From positions 10,581,240-10,645,239 of the forward strand of contig JAJEKV010000013.1 of assembly GCA_021234155.1 (NCBI GenBank): a stretch of DNA of 64,000 nt, written 5' to 3'. This DNA comes from Isoetes taiwanensis. Its lineage: Eukaryota; Streptophyta; Lycopodiopsida; Isoetales; Isoetaceae. Shown piece by piece: positions 46,330 through 57,894 of the stretch. Position 1 is the first letter of the stretch. Each line of letters opens with the position of its first letter. The notes under the pieces were generated by a model. That model was given only the letters and a program-made list of their open reading frames with translations, searched no databases and was not told where the DNA came from. The translations under genes and the position numbers were made by a program.

Positions 46330-49300
46330 TTACCTTGCATATTTTACATTGGACGATTTTAGGGTCACCGCATGTGTAACATCGACTCCTTTTGCTCTTT
46401 TTAGCGTAAATAGCATTCTCCTTTACCTCATTCGGTCAATTTGTATGCCTTTGTAATGAAGTGCAAAGGCCCTTTGCAAAGTACAATGGAATGTGATGGT
46501 TATTGATCTCCGCCTTGCTGAATACATGCTCATATTTTTAAGAAAATCTGCCATCCAAACCCCTTGATCCCGGCATCTTGGTAACCCCTAACACTGGTGG
46601 TTCAGAGCCCCAAACATCATGAACCACTTGCAAATGCACTGAAAACCGAATCAAAATTGTAGGTCCTAAGTCGCCTAATGCTAACCTTGAACTCTCGCCG
46701 CAATGAAGATTTTCCAGAGTTGTCTTTAGTTTCCTCACGCCGCCGATGGCTTAGGCTCGGGTTGCCATGGGCTTCAAACCCTTGGTTCTTGGCGACTTTC
46801 CTCGACTGATCCGACCTTGCCGCTTCATTGCTTCTTGCTGCTACTAATAGGGCTTGATCAATCACTAATGAATGCACAAAATCACACCCTCCAGCAGTTT
46901 AAAACCCTAGCTACCGGGGTCTAGGTGATAATGGGAGAGTATCGGCTTGGGGGTCCATGATTGACCTTGCAAAGGTCTGGCTATGGCGGGAGCAGCAGGG
47001 TTGGGAATGGGCGGGATCAAAGAATCGAGGAAGGAGGTCTTTTTTTTTTTAATTTTTGAAAATTAGTGCATTAAAGTTTCCCAACCCGTTTGAAAATTAG
47101 GTACCCCCTAATAAATGAGACCTCAAGGGGAATTTTTTTACATTTTGCCAAATGTAAATGTATAAAAGTGTCCCTTTTTTTGCCCACCCTTTCATGCTTC
47201 TACCCTTAAACATGCAAATAAGCTCTTGAGGATAAGCTCTTTAGGAAAGAAATCTGGAAAAGCACAAATACAATGAGACAATGACATAAAAAGCATCATT
47301 ATGGTGCTTCAAAAAGGCTTTGGAAAAGAAAAACTTGATATCTCAACATCTCAACTAAAATGACGATGTATTTATATGGTCTCGCAGACAAAATCAAAAT
47401 AATCAATAGGGTCATGCATTTCAAACTAAAGAAAAGACATCTGCTATGAGCAACCTTACATGTTGCACCAAAATCAAACAAAATTAGCAGTCCTCAACAA
47501 AAGACCCATTGCAAAGATAATATGTTTGATCATGAAAATCCAAAAGAAATTTCAAAAAAAAAGTGATTACTTCCAGCAAACAAAAAAGTTATTGAAGCAT
47601 AAAAAAAAAAAAACAAACATGATTTTCTATAGAATGCTGATCCAGCCTTACTGGATCTTGCCAATACTTTGCTCTGCTTTGTGACTGCTTGGATTTATTA
47701 TCTTGGATGCCAAAATGGAAGTATACATTGACAAATAGATTTTTTGAGTGATTGCAACAGGGCATATGGATGACCAATGGTCACTGCAATCGTATTATTC
47801 CTTGAAGCCAACAGCAGCCATCCAGTATATTTGTATTACTACATATATTTCTAGAGCTAGAAATAACTCAATACTTATAATGTTTCCTTGTCCAAGATTC
47901 CATAAGTTTGGAACAACAAAGAAGATGGAAGTTAAGTCTGCCGGGTAGCTAATTTTACCCTCTTATCCTAAATTAATAGTTAATTATATGAGCTTCTTAA
48001 ATATATTACTTGCTGATGCATGCTAATACAACAAAGCACCTGCGACTAAAGCTCCAAAGGCCAAGAACTCTGAATGAAAGAGAAGAAGCCAACAGTAACA
48101 GATGCACAATCAATTGACCATATTCCAGACAAATCACATTAGGAACATCAACAACAAAATGGCCCATATGACTTACATAGGACTGCTCCAGACCGTCCAC
48201 AATTCCTGCAACTTAGCCTTTAGGGATCCAGGCTGTCAACTGGCAAAGCTTGGTATCTTTACTCATAACTCTTTTGTGCTGAGCAAATAAGCTGCCTTAG
48301 AAGTTCTTTTGCATTTTGCTGCAGTAAAGCATTGGTTTAAGGTAAAGAAAATAGAAGACACAAAGAATTTGAAGCAGAAAATGAAGAAATAAGAAACAAA
48401 TTCACATAAGCAAGAAACTCCCAGCATAGAAAAATGGCCCTGGACCACAGATTTTGACCTCAATATAGCACTGGGTAAGCAGCATAGAAAAATGGCCCTG
48501 GACCACAGATTTTGACCTCAATATGATGCATGAACCTGGCAGATGTTGTATTAACATGCAGTGTTTATGAGAAAAGATCTAATTAACCAACAAATGGGAC
48601 AAAGTTATTTACATGATCTGCACAATGGTGAAGCTCCATAACAATGGTATTAGGCTTTGATCTGGCGCACAATCAGGGTAAAAGTATCTCAAGGATTTAA
48701 CATAAGCTTCCACATAATTCTGCATATAATGCATTTGACAACAAAGCATAACAAAATCTGAAAGTAGTTAAGATTATAAAAGGAACGACACTCACAAATA
48801 ACAATGACCTATGAAAATTTGAGAGTTCCAATGGATGCCATCACCAATGGATGAAAAGAGCTCTTACAATCTGAATGCAATACTATTATTGGAATTCAGA
48901 AATGAAATTTTATAAGCTAAACAGAAATGATCATAACAGTTACCTTCAGATACAACATTTATTTTTGCCCTGACAAAATCCTGCTGGAATAGGATGCACA
49001 GACAAAAGAACCAGCTATTGCATCAAATGGAATGGCATGGCTCTTGGCCGTGGATATAGGCAAACGCAATTCAGAATTTGTGAAGTAAGAAGATCAATAT
49101 CTCCAAGGAAGTGATTTCCGTGATTTTTTTTTATCAGTAACAAAGAGTTCAATTAAAACCTCTAGTTTCTATACTGTATAATGAATTACTGGAACTTAAG
49201 AAAGAACTTACCCCTGTAACAGAAATAACTTACCACTGTAACATTGCAATCCTGCAAAAAAAAGATACGACTTAATAGCGCCAGATCATGTACTTCGAAG

Positions 49301-49797
49301 GGGCTGCAGTGTTGCAAGGCATCTGTGCCATAGCTCAACCTGCAAGCTGCAAATCTGAGTAGTCTAATATGTCTTCCTTAGATCCTTCACAGATAGCTTG
49401 ACACACCTTAAATCATGGGAAATTATTGCTTTTGTTGTTGCAGAAGTATATAAGGAAGGTGAAGACAAAGAACAAATCTCAAAGAAGAAGACATAAGCAA
49501 TACCTTTAAGTTAAATGGGGCCAGCTCCTGGTTAATATGACATCTGTATGGGAGTCAGACAAATGCAGTTGATTGCATGTTGCTGCCCTCAAATGACATG
49601 TTGCTCCATTGATGGCTTCGTAAGTGTGTATGTCTGGGGGAATGAATAATATGGAAGGAGACCAGATTGTATGTAACTCGTCTATTCATGCTCTTCCCTG
49701 TATAGAAGAAGACAAAATTTGAAGCAGCGCAAACAAAATAAAAGTGCTTGCAAAAACATGGCGCGATTATGTTAAAGCCATCTTCTCAGAATGTACG
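46330..49797. other. Unassigned
   Basis: A minus-strand frame of 86 codons at 46617-46877 (MHSLVIDQALLVAARSNEAA) has an AAACCCTAGC telo-box-like sequence near 46902, often seen by plant promoters; function unknown. A T11 run at 47039 followed by AT-rich sequence may be the tail of a minus-strand retroelement. A 58-bp-period direct repeat lies at 48423-48524 (CATAGAAAAATGGCCCTGG). Nothing else is supported. Confidence 0.4.
48423..48524. repeat. Two-unit direct repeat, 58-bp period
   Basis: AGCATAGAAAAATGGCCCTG and GACCACAGATTTTGACCTCA occur at 48423-48466 and again at 48481-48524 without change. The identity suggests a recent event. Confidence 0.9.
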
Positions 49798-50262
49798 TTA
49801 GCCTAGACCTATAAATCCGGAAAAAAAAATGAAAATGTAAATCACCTTGGACAAACGGAAAACCGTAAGGCTAAGCTTTTCATGAAAAATTGTATGCGCT
49901 CCTGTTTGTAGAAATGAAGGGTCCTGTAAGTTTAGACTCAGATCCGTCAAACAAAGAAAAATGAAACTGCAAAAAAAGCTCACTCCAAATAAAATGAACA
50001 CAGCAGGACCCATCTCAAGAAGATGTGGCGCATAGAAGAAGCAATCTGAAACGCCCGAATCCTCCTGAAGCGCCAAAGCCATTGAAAACCCCGAGGTTTT
50101 CAGAAATTCAAATATGAATTTCTTCGACACGAATACAGAGAGGTGGAGAAGTTGAGCGGCCAAATTCAAATTTATCATTTGCGTCCCGGAAGGGGTAAAA
50201 GGGAATGCCGCATGCGGCGTAACATGCCGCGTTCCCTGGCACAATTCCCAACACGCTCCCAA
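49798..50262 (-). CDS. Hypothetical protein, 154 codons
   Basis: Unrecognised. The frame begins near the palindrome-bearing block on its upstream side and encodes two hydrophobic stretches, about residues 83-105 (VFILFGVSFFCSFIFLCL) and the C-terminal IYIFIFFSGFIGLG, which would make it a small membrane protein. The N-terminal 25 residues are read from the dispersed GCCGCATGCGGC repeat, so the start is doubtful. No intron or homologue is seen. A chance frame is quite possible. Confidence 0.25.
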   Translation of the reverse strand: MGACWELCQGTRHVTPHAAFPFTPSGTQMINLNLAAQLLHLSVFVSKKFIFEFLKTSGFSMALALQEDSGVSDCFFYAPHLLEMGPAVFILFGVSFFCSFIFLCLTDLSLNLQDPSFLQTGAHTIFHEKLSLTVFRLSKVIYIFIFFSGFIGLG

Positions 50263-50360
50263 AATAAAAAAGAAGATAAGATTTTTAAGCTGTTACAAGG
50301 ACTAATCTACTAACCTGTTATCTTTCTTGAAATCCAGACACCATGAAAGTAGCATAGATA
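50198..50360. repeat. Joined copies of two dispersed blocks
   Basis: The palindrome block (GCCGCATGCGGC at 50207-50218, through AAAAAAGAAGATAAG at about 50278) is followed by the TCTACTAACCTGTT block at 50306-50355. In the 11-kb duplication the two blocks occur in the opposite order, about 1.6 kb apart. This fits the right end of one element lying beside the left end of another. Confidence 0.6.
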
Positions 50361-53300
50361 AGATTTTTAATGTATATGGATGGATTATGGATATAATATG
50401 TAAACTTAGTTTGGTGATATGCAAGAAGGTTGTAACTGGCTTTGTCCCTTTAAAATATCCAGCTGATGTTTCTGCTTTAAAGTTTTTGAAAAAGGGCCTT
50501 GATTGACAGTTATAGCTGCAATAGATTCCAGGAGGCTATGGAGAGCTTTCTCTGGAGAAGCGAATGACAGAGTTGAGTTTTTCATTGAAGGAGAACTGGT
50601 TGTCAATGCATACAAAAACGTTTAGACACAAACACGCCACCAGCTCCATCAAGATTTTCACGATCCAAAGTATCTTGGTTGCAGGTTTAAGACAGCTTGA
50701 AAGTCCTGCTTGACATGGAAACAAACAACCCGGGCGCTAGCATGCCTAGCATTTCACCTATATGGGATTTCAAAATTCTGACCTATTCAGAGCCTGTTGA
50801 AGCTTTGGCTGGAATGTAAAGATGGCTGGTTCTTTCGTCTCAATTCAACGAATGGGTAGCTTGATGGAACTTCAATGCCATCTTCATGAGATTAAGTAAT
50901 GTGTTTGTTCAACATGGGAACAGCTACCCAATAAATGGGTTCAACAAGGAAAAATATTTTGAACTTATCCTTGGTTGGTTGCTTTACACAACCAATCTAT
51001 ATGTTCATGCACAAGCCCGGAGCAAATACTATGCCAGCTATGCAAAAATGGTGGAAGCTGATGAATAATTTTTCTTTCCATGTCTGCATATTATGAAAGG
51101 AAAGGTTCGACAGTACTTTAAACCATGGTGCCGCAGCTGTGACCAGAGAGGTTTAGCTTTATATGTCTATAAACTCATTATCAGCTACAAAAGGAGAATG
51201 AAAGCAAATGTTGACCTCTTTCTTTGCACGGTGCATTGGGAAACTCCGGCAAAGGCATATTTTCGATTTTGAAATGCCAACTCACCGCCTAGCGGGGCAA
51301 AGTGGCGAAGCTATTCCGCACAAAAATTGTTGATTTCGGAGATTGGCCGCAGCAAAAAAAAACACAAACCGGCATTTACTAGCATAAAAGATGTCGTAAC
51401 AAATTTCTTTAAGCAATCCCCACTCGGGCCGTCTAAAATTTATTGCAAATAACAAAAAGAGAGGGATCATGGAAATAAACGAAACAAAACATTGAAATAG
51501 GGAAGATGTCCGTTTTAAAAACACGGTTGCAATGCTTCTATTAAACCACCAAACCATCGTTGCGTAACTCGTGAAACAACGGAAGCAAATGAGAAGGATT
51601 AACCCTATATCGCCAAAGGATACGCTTTTATTTGTTCACCGAGTTGTAGAACCGACATTCTGGTCGCCCACAAGCTTTATGCAAGGGCGTTTGCTTTTAA
51701 AAGCTAGGTTGGGAGGTAAACAACACAGCGCTGGAATATAACTGAGAGCCAAAAAGTGCTTTGCGATACCATTTTCGTCCTATTGCTGCCTGAGCTTCGC
51801 TCTAATCCCACTCTCTTCTCTGCCTTTTATTTCGTTAATCTATTATTTGTTAGCAAGATCAAGATGTCTAATTTATGATCCAAACTTGTCTTTCTTGGCA
51901 AGATCAAGGTGTTGTTAAGGCACTGTTACTGCACTAAGTTTTAGAGCCCACTGTTGCCATCCTTCCAAGTCATCCATCCAAACTTGCGATGTCCAAATGT
52001 TGTCCCCTGGGTCCCTGGGTCGCCAAGAAGCCCATTCCAAGCTTAAGAATAAAAAGCATTAATAACCTCTTCTTGCTATAGTCTTGTTGTTTACCCACCG
52101 TTTCATAGGATCAATCCCTGTTTCTATTAGCATTTTGATCTGGTTAGAAAATGATAACGAATTGGTTGTGATCCTATGGGATCCGGCTGTAAATTTTATA
52201 TACAGGAACGATCCGATTCAAAATAATAAATTTGGATTGGCCAAAAAAAATACAGGAAATTTTTCGATAGTAGGAAAAAGGTTTCCCCAACGCTGCTCAT
52301 CGAATTGTAGATCAAAGTAACATGAAAAGAAAATTAGAGTTCGTCAAAGGGACTTTACCAAAACACTAGGTTCCGTTGGGAGCTTGACATGGATCTTTGG
52401 CTTAACCAGGGTATCAGATCATTTGTTATCCAGTGGAAGACACATAACTAGGCCTCATGTTTTTCTATTACATTTTTGTTTATATTTACTTGCTAGCTTT
52501 GTATTGAAAGCTAGACATTGCTTTTACATGATAAAGAATTGATGTAAGTTGTCAGGACTCTTTCTTGCATTTTATCTTCGTTCCCCTTTCTTTCCCCTCC
52601 TTGGTTCTTTTTAAGATATTAAATGTGAAATGTATATTCTAGCAGTGCCCCACGCGATTGGATCCATTTTGTTATAGTTAAAAAATCAGATGGTATGATG
52701 TGTTGCATCCTGTCTACTTTTAGTTCTGAGCAAGCTGAAAAGAACTGATCAATAGCAGAGAAAGCATATTGCAATAATCTCCGAGAGGCAGTTGCCCTCT
52801 GTCGAGATGCAACAAAGTCTAAGGAGGACTGCTCGAACAAAGCCAATTTGGACTTGAAAAACTAGGCAAGATAATAATACTTGACACAATGTGTTCATGG
52901 GAACAAAGAGATCGTTTTATGGATTGAAGTAGCTGAACACAATTCAGATTTGGTAATTTCAAACCGAATAAAGGCGTAACGAAGATCCGCTATGAGGAGG
53001 CGAAGAGATTTCACCAGTAGCATCAATGGAAGTATTCTCGAGACATCTTTTGCGGGTTTATCACCAATGTAGTATGGCTACTATTCTACTAATATCTAAA
53101 ACCAAGAGATAAAAATGCAATTTACAAATACAACAAAAGGGATAAAGGTAAAACACGGTGAGCAAAAAGGGATAAAGGTAAAACACGTGAGCCATCGGTT
53201 CCTCCCGTAAAATCTACTCCTTTGATCATTTCCTTAAGCATACATTCGCAACCGATCCGATGCAGTCATTCCGTAGGTATGAGGTGAGTTTTGGTCTCGA

Positions 53301-53783
53301 CACAACTTAAACAAACAATTTGAAAATCCGATTTATTGCTAGCATTTAGCGCTTGTTATTAATTATTAACACCTATGATCTAACATTTATAAGAAAGGCA
53401 GAAGCGAGGGATGTTGCGTGGATCGTCCGACTAGATTGTGCTGGTGGGACAAGAACCGCATTATGAGAGGTCCTTTATAGAATTATGGCACATGTCAACT
53501 AGATTGGGACGGTAAGTGCATCGTGATGATTGATATGACCTCTACGCTATTATTACTATCAAATCATTATAGATATATGGGTCCAAAATGCTAGACCCTA
53601 GCATTTTAGCACGCCCTGGACATGCGTCTTTGGAAATGTCTTTGGTAGAACTTCATGCCCAAAGTTTCGTCCAACGGTGTATAAGGATGCATGTATGGCC
53701 AAACGGGTGCCATACATGTGTTTTTTCGTCAAACACTCTCTCTCTACTTGGGAAAAGAATAGCAAGAACGATTTGGAGCAGGT
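50361..53783. other. Unassigned
   Basis: No gene is named. A minus-strand frame at 52619-52846 (75 codons, SLDFVASRQRATASRRLLQY) follows a possible acceptor (cgagcag) and looks exon-like. A plus-strand frame at 50886-51068 and a minus-strand frame at 51282-51557 are unrecognised. A plus-strand frame at 53588-53938 overlaps the beginning of the transposase-like gene in another phase. Two near-identical phrases (AAAAGGGATAAAGGTAAAAC) lie at about 53134-53180. Confidence 0.4.
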
Positions 53784-56700
53784 TTGAGCTTCGGAATGGC
53801 AATTTTGCAGCCATATCATCAATTTTGTATGAATCGGTTGCATTCAGCGGGAAAAATTGGGATGAACCATTTTCTTTTGATTACAGGTCTTTCTTCAAAG
53901 CAGTGGAGAGCAATGGATTGGGAACGACGTTTCTCTGAATCTATTGCTAGAACTGGTTCAGTATTGAATTGTAATGAGTTGCTCTCCAATCTTCACCATT
54001 ACGAACACGTAACTGCTGAATTTAGTGGTATTTGCTCCAATTTGGCACAATCGATTCTTCATGAGAAAGCAAATTCTAACCCTAGACCTTCTGCCAATGA
54101 AATGTGTCCTAAAAGTAGTGAAGATTTTGGTGATGAACATGATCATGAATTTGGTGATGTAGGCCAATCTGGTCTATTCAATGAAACTGCAAAATGCAAT
54201 AGCAATGGCAATTGCAATTGTGATGCTGAAAGAAGGCGCCTTGAAGCTGAAAGGAAGCGAATTTGGAGACAAAAGAAGAGGGATCTTGCAAATGCTAACA
54301 AAGAAAATCATTCCCCAGCAAAGGTAAGCATTCGAAGGAAGCAACAATTGTCCAAAAAGCTGGTTGGTTCTATGAAGAAAGCAGTAGCAGAAATCTGCGG
54401 TGGCCTTCATCCTGATCTTCTAATGCTGCTAAAGCACTCAATCTTATCAATGAAAATGTTATCACTGATTACAAGACAGTAAAAAAAGTTGTGGAAAATT
54501 TGAAGAGCTCATTTGATTCACATAAATTGGCTAGGAGGACTGATGTCTTGAGGGCCAGGACTGCTACCATGGTTTACATGGTAGATTCAAACATTATGCG
54601 TTCGCCTATATCTAGAACATTTAATTTGAGCAGAAACATTGTGAGTGCAGCAAGAACTAGAAGAGTCTTTGCTGAACAGGGTGAGGGACTGTGGTCTATG
54701 TTTACAAGAAGAGTTAGAAGTGATAGATTTTCGGATGAGATTAGAAAAATTGTTGTGGAATATTGATTTTGCTAATACCGGGTTTAGCCCAACAAGAAGG
54801 ATGTTTTAAAAATAAGGATAGCACGAAAACAGAAGGTGCTTCATCCTTTACATTTCTTGGAAGAGACTCAGGTAACACCACTGTTATGTTTATGATAATT
54901 ATTTTGTTAGCACTTTTCAAACTCGTAATGATCATATTTTTCCTTGAGCAGGTGGCTTTCTTTCAGCGTTTCAAAATAGACCATCCTGAGCTTAATATCT
55001 CATTGACAGCATTTGTAGCTTTGAAACCAGAGTTTGTCAGGAAGATAAAAGATCGGGAGACTTGTTGTTGTGTTCATCACATGAAATTGGATTATATCAG
55101 GTTAGCAATTAACAAAATGAGGAATGATTCCAGGATTCATGGTCAAGATTGCACATGCAATTGTGTTGTATGTGGCTCTGGGCCAATTTGCTTAGCTAAG
55201 ACGAGTACTTACATGTCTACTAGTGAGTTGTGGAGGTCTTTGACTTGTCCTAAGGCTGAAACTGAGGAATGGTACAAGCATGAATGTCTGCTGCTCCAAT
55301 GTAAGAAGTGCGGCCCCTCAAAGCTTCCCGTTTGTCCAAAACAGAAGAAAGACGAGCACTATATGATTGATTGGAAAACATTTGAACAGGTATCCTCCTA
55401 AATTTTTAAGTTTCTTATGTGTTCTGTTATAATGATGCTAAAGTGTTAAAATAAGTTGTTTTCAAGCTTGATTTCCATGTAGAGTCATATGCATAAGCTC
55501 TCACCATGTGCACGTAGGGCTTGATACTATTCAGTTAAGCCAATCAGTGATGTGAATTAGGATATTGCACAGTCTGCAAATAGTGGTCTAGGACGGGCTG
55601 ACAAGAAGGATTAAACAGTTAAAGTCTGGCTTTTCAAACTAATGCATTCTATAGTTGGTTTATGCATAAATCTGAAAATAGAGGTAACTTATTGATACGA
55701 TTATGCATTTGTGTGCTCTTCTATCTGCAAAATGCTTATGTTGTCTGTTGTAAAACTGCAGGTCCATGACCAAGTTGAACACATTGATGATAAGGGGGCC
55801 TCCAAAAGTAGGAAGAAATCTGTGGTCAAACTTGCATACAAGACCACTAGCACTGCAGTTGTGCTGGAGCATGCCGAAATTGTTTTGAAAAACTTTATAC
55901 CTCATAACTACGAGGCCAGATGGCAAGCACAACAATTTAGAAATTGTCTAGCCACATTTCACGAAGGTACAGTAGTCTCAATGATTGATTTCGCTTAGAA
56001 CTACACCTTCAAGATTCAACAAGAGATTCAGAGCTTGCATTGGAGGAATGACCAATATAGCATATTGGTCCACATCACCTACAGACATGCTCCTACAGTT
56101 GATGCAAGTCATTTGAACGAATTAGAAAGAAGGATAATAAAAGAAACACATTTTTATATTAGAAACGATCGAGAACATGATGTATTGTTTGTGCAGCACT
56201 GTCTAGACAAGCATGCTAAATTCCTTGAGTAGGAACGTGCGCACATAAACGAGCACATCATTTGGTCCGGACGGCTGCCCATCGATTCAAAGGGGCTAGA
56301 CAATTCTTTTTATCTTGGTAGGTCTTTCCAAGCAGCGAGGTGTTAGATAAAGTGTAACTATTTTGGTTCCTATCATGGAAAAGGTATTTGTTCATTTAAT
56401 ATTTCTTACTTCTGTTTTTTTTTCAGCAGGCATGGTTGTTTTGCTTAAATATAAGGACATATGTTTGATACAATAGAGCAAGATGTTGCCACTAAAACTA
56501 CCAATTGTTATTTCTTTCCTCTACTGAGGAGAACATGATGGAGTGGGGTTGTGATAAAGCTAAAGGCAATGACATTTGAAATGCTCAAAAGGGATTCTGT
56601 TCTATTGCAAAATGCTCATGATGATCTGTAGTCTTTCTGAAGCAACACTTTAGTAATTGCCAACATTTAGAAGACAAGTCCATATTCAGGTATATTAATT

Positions 56701-57552
56701 CAGTCAAAGTATAAGCATTACTTTTGAACAATAGTATGCGCATTTGTGTTGAGAAATTATGTAAGACATCCACTATGCTACTGCAGATTCTTTTGGGAAC
56801 TAAAATTGGACGAGGTGGATAGGAGTCAGAGATTTGACTGCGAAACCTTAAAAGGCTCGAGCAAGTTTCATGCCATTCGACCAGTGCAGAGATTAGACCC
56901 TAGCCAAGTTGCCCACATGAATTTTTCTTGCTTTTGTCATGCTTGTTGGAAGGGAAAGTATAGCAAGTTGCATGAATAGGTCTCGAATTGGGACATGGCA
57001 ATACTCTGAGCTCAATCCTGGTGTGCTAGATTTAGCAGAATTGGTGGATGGCCCTGTTTTTGAGGGTGATGCAGATTGGAAGTCAGATATTATTGATATT
57101 GGCGATAATTTTGTTTGTAGTAGCGTAATTTGGAAACAAAGAAAATGCTGATTTTTTACTTGCTTAGATGCACGAAAAGTAAACATGTAGTGGAGAAAGC
57201 ATTTAAGGATCCTTGGGGCCAACATTTTGCCAGAAAGGAAGTTGTCTTAACAGGTACTTGGTATGAAAATCTTGGCAATGGGATGTTCGAGTTGTTAAGA
57301 AGAAAACCAGATGCCAATGTATACAGCCACTTGGTCACAACATGCAATTTTGAGTTGATCCACAAAGGTGGTGACATGTACTATTTGACAGAACACCTAC
57401 ATGAAATGATCATGGATAGTTTGCCTGACATGTCTACAATAACAGTTGATGTTGCTGGAAGTTCTGGAAGCAGTGGTCAAGAACAGGAAGATGACATTGT
57501 GACTGCACCATGTAAGAAAATATCGAAGAGGTCAAAAAATTCTGCTCCTTGA
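53784..57552 (+). pseudogene. DDE-type transposase-like gene with introns
   Basis: The best preserved member of the family in the window. Parts in order: an acidic/charged region with CNSNGNCNCDAERRRLEAER (about 54200); a basic helix region; NLKSSFDSHKLARRTDVLRA (54500); then PNKKDVLKIRIARKQ and HFLEETQ. Intron 54872-54951 (GT-AG, 80 bases) precedes VAFFQRFKIDHPELN; FVALKPEFVRKIKDRETCCC and CTCNCVVC follow. Intron 55390-55761 precedes VHDQVEHIDDK. MIDFA-stop-NYTFKIQQEIQ (55980), HWRNDQYSILVHI, DREHDVLFVQHCLDK, DGCPS in the next phase (56270) and NYFGSYHGKG (56350) follow. The C-terminal part is FSCFCHACWKG (56920) and a last frame ending at 57552. Defects are a frameshift near 54425, TGA at 54764, and TAG at 55996 and 56230. 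Asp of MIDFA and DGC are candidate catalytic residues; the third is not visible in this copy. The true start is uncertain: an acceptor-like ATTACAG lies at 53886. Confidence 0.7.
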
Positions 57553-57894
57553 TTCTGATTAAACAATAGTTGGTGGCAATGATCATCCTTCTGCATAACT
57601 GACGTTAGCAAGCAGACCAAGGGCTTTGGAAATGATAATGAAAAGAATAAAAGAATGAGACCAAGGGTTCATGTACAGCAGTAAGAAATGATAATGAAAA
57701 GAATAAATTCTTTAATGTTGGTTAATTTTGAGTAAGTTATGTTCGATTAGAGGTAAGTTATGTTCGATTATGTTCGATTGCATGGTTTAAGATTTGTACA
57801 TGGTTTAAGATTTGCATGGCTTATGTATATTTGCATGGCTTATGTATATTTGCTGTTCTTCATCCTCTGATTTAAATTTCGTTTGCCAATACTT
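57553..57894. other. AT-rich gap between convergent genes
   Basis: Contains short direct repeats: AATGATAATGAAAAGAATAAA twice (57625 and 57687 region), AGTAAGTTATGTTCGATTA twice, and GCATGGCTTATGTATATTT twice. It would hold both 3' ends of the convergent pair. Confidence 0.6.
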
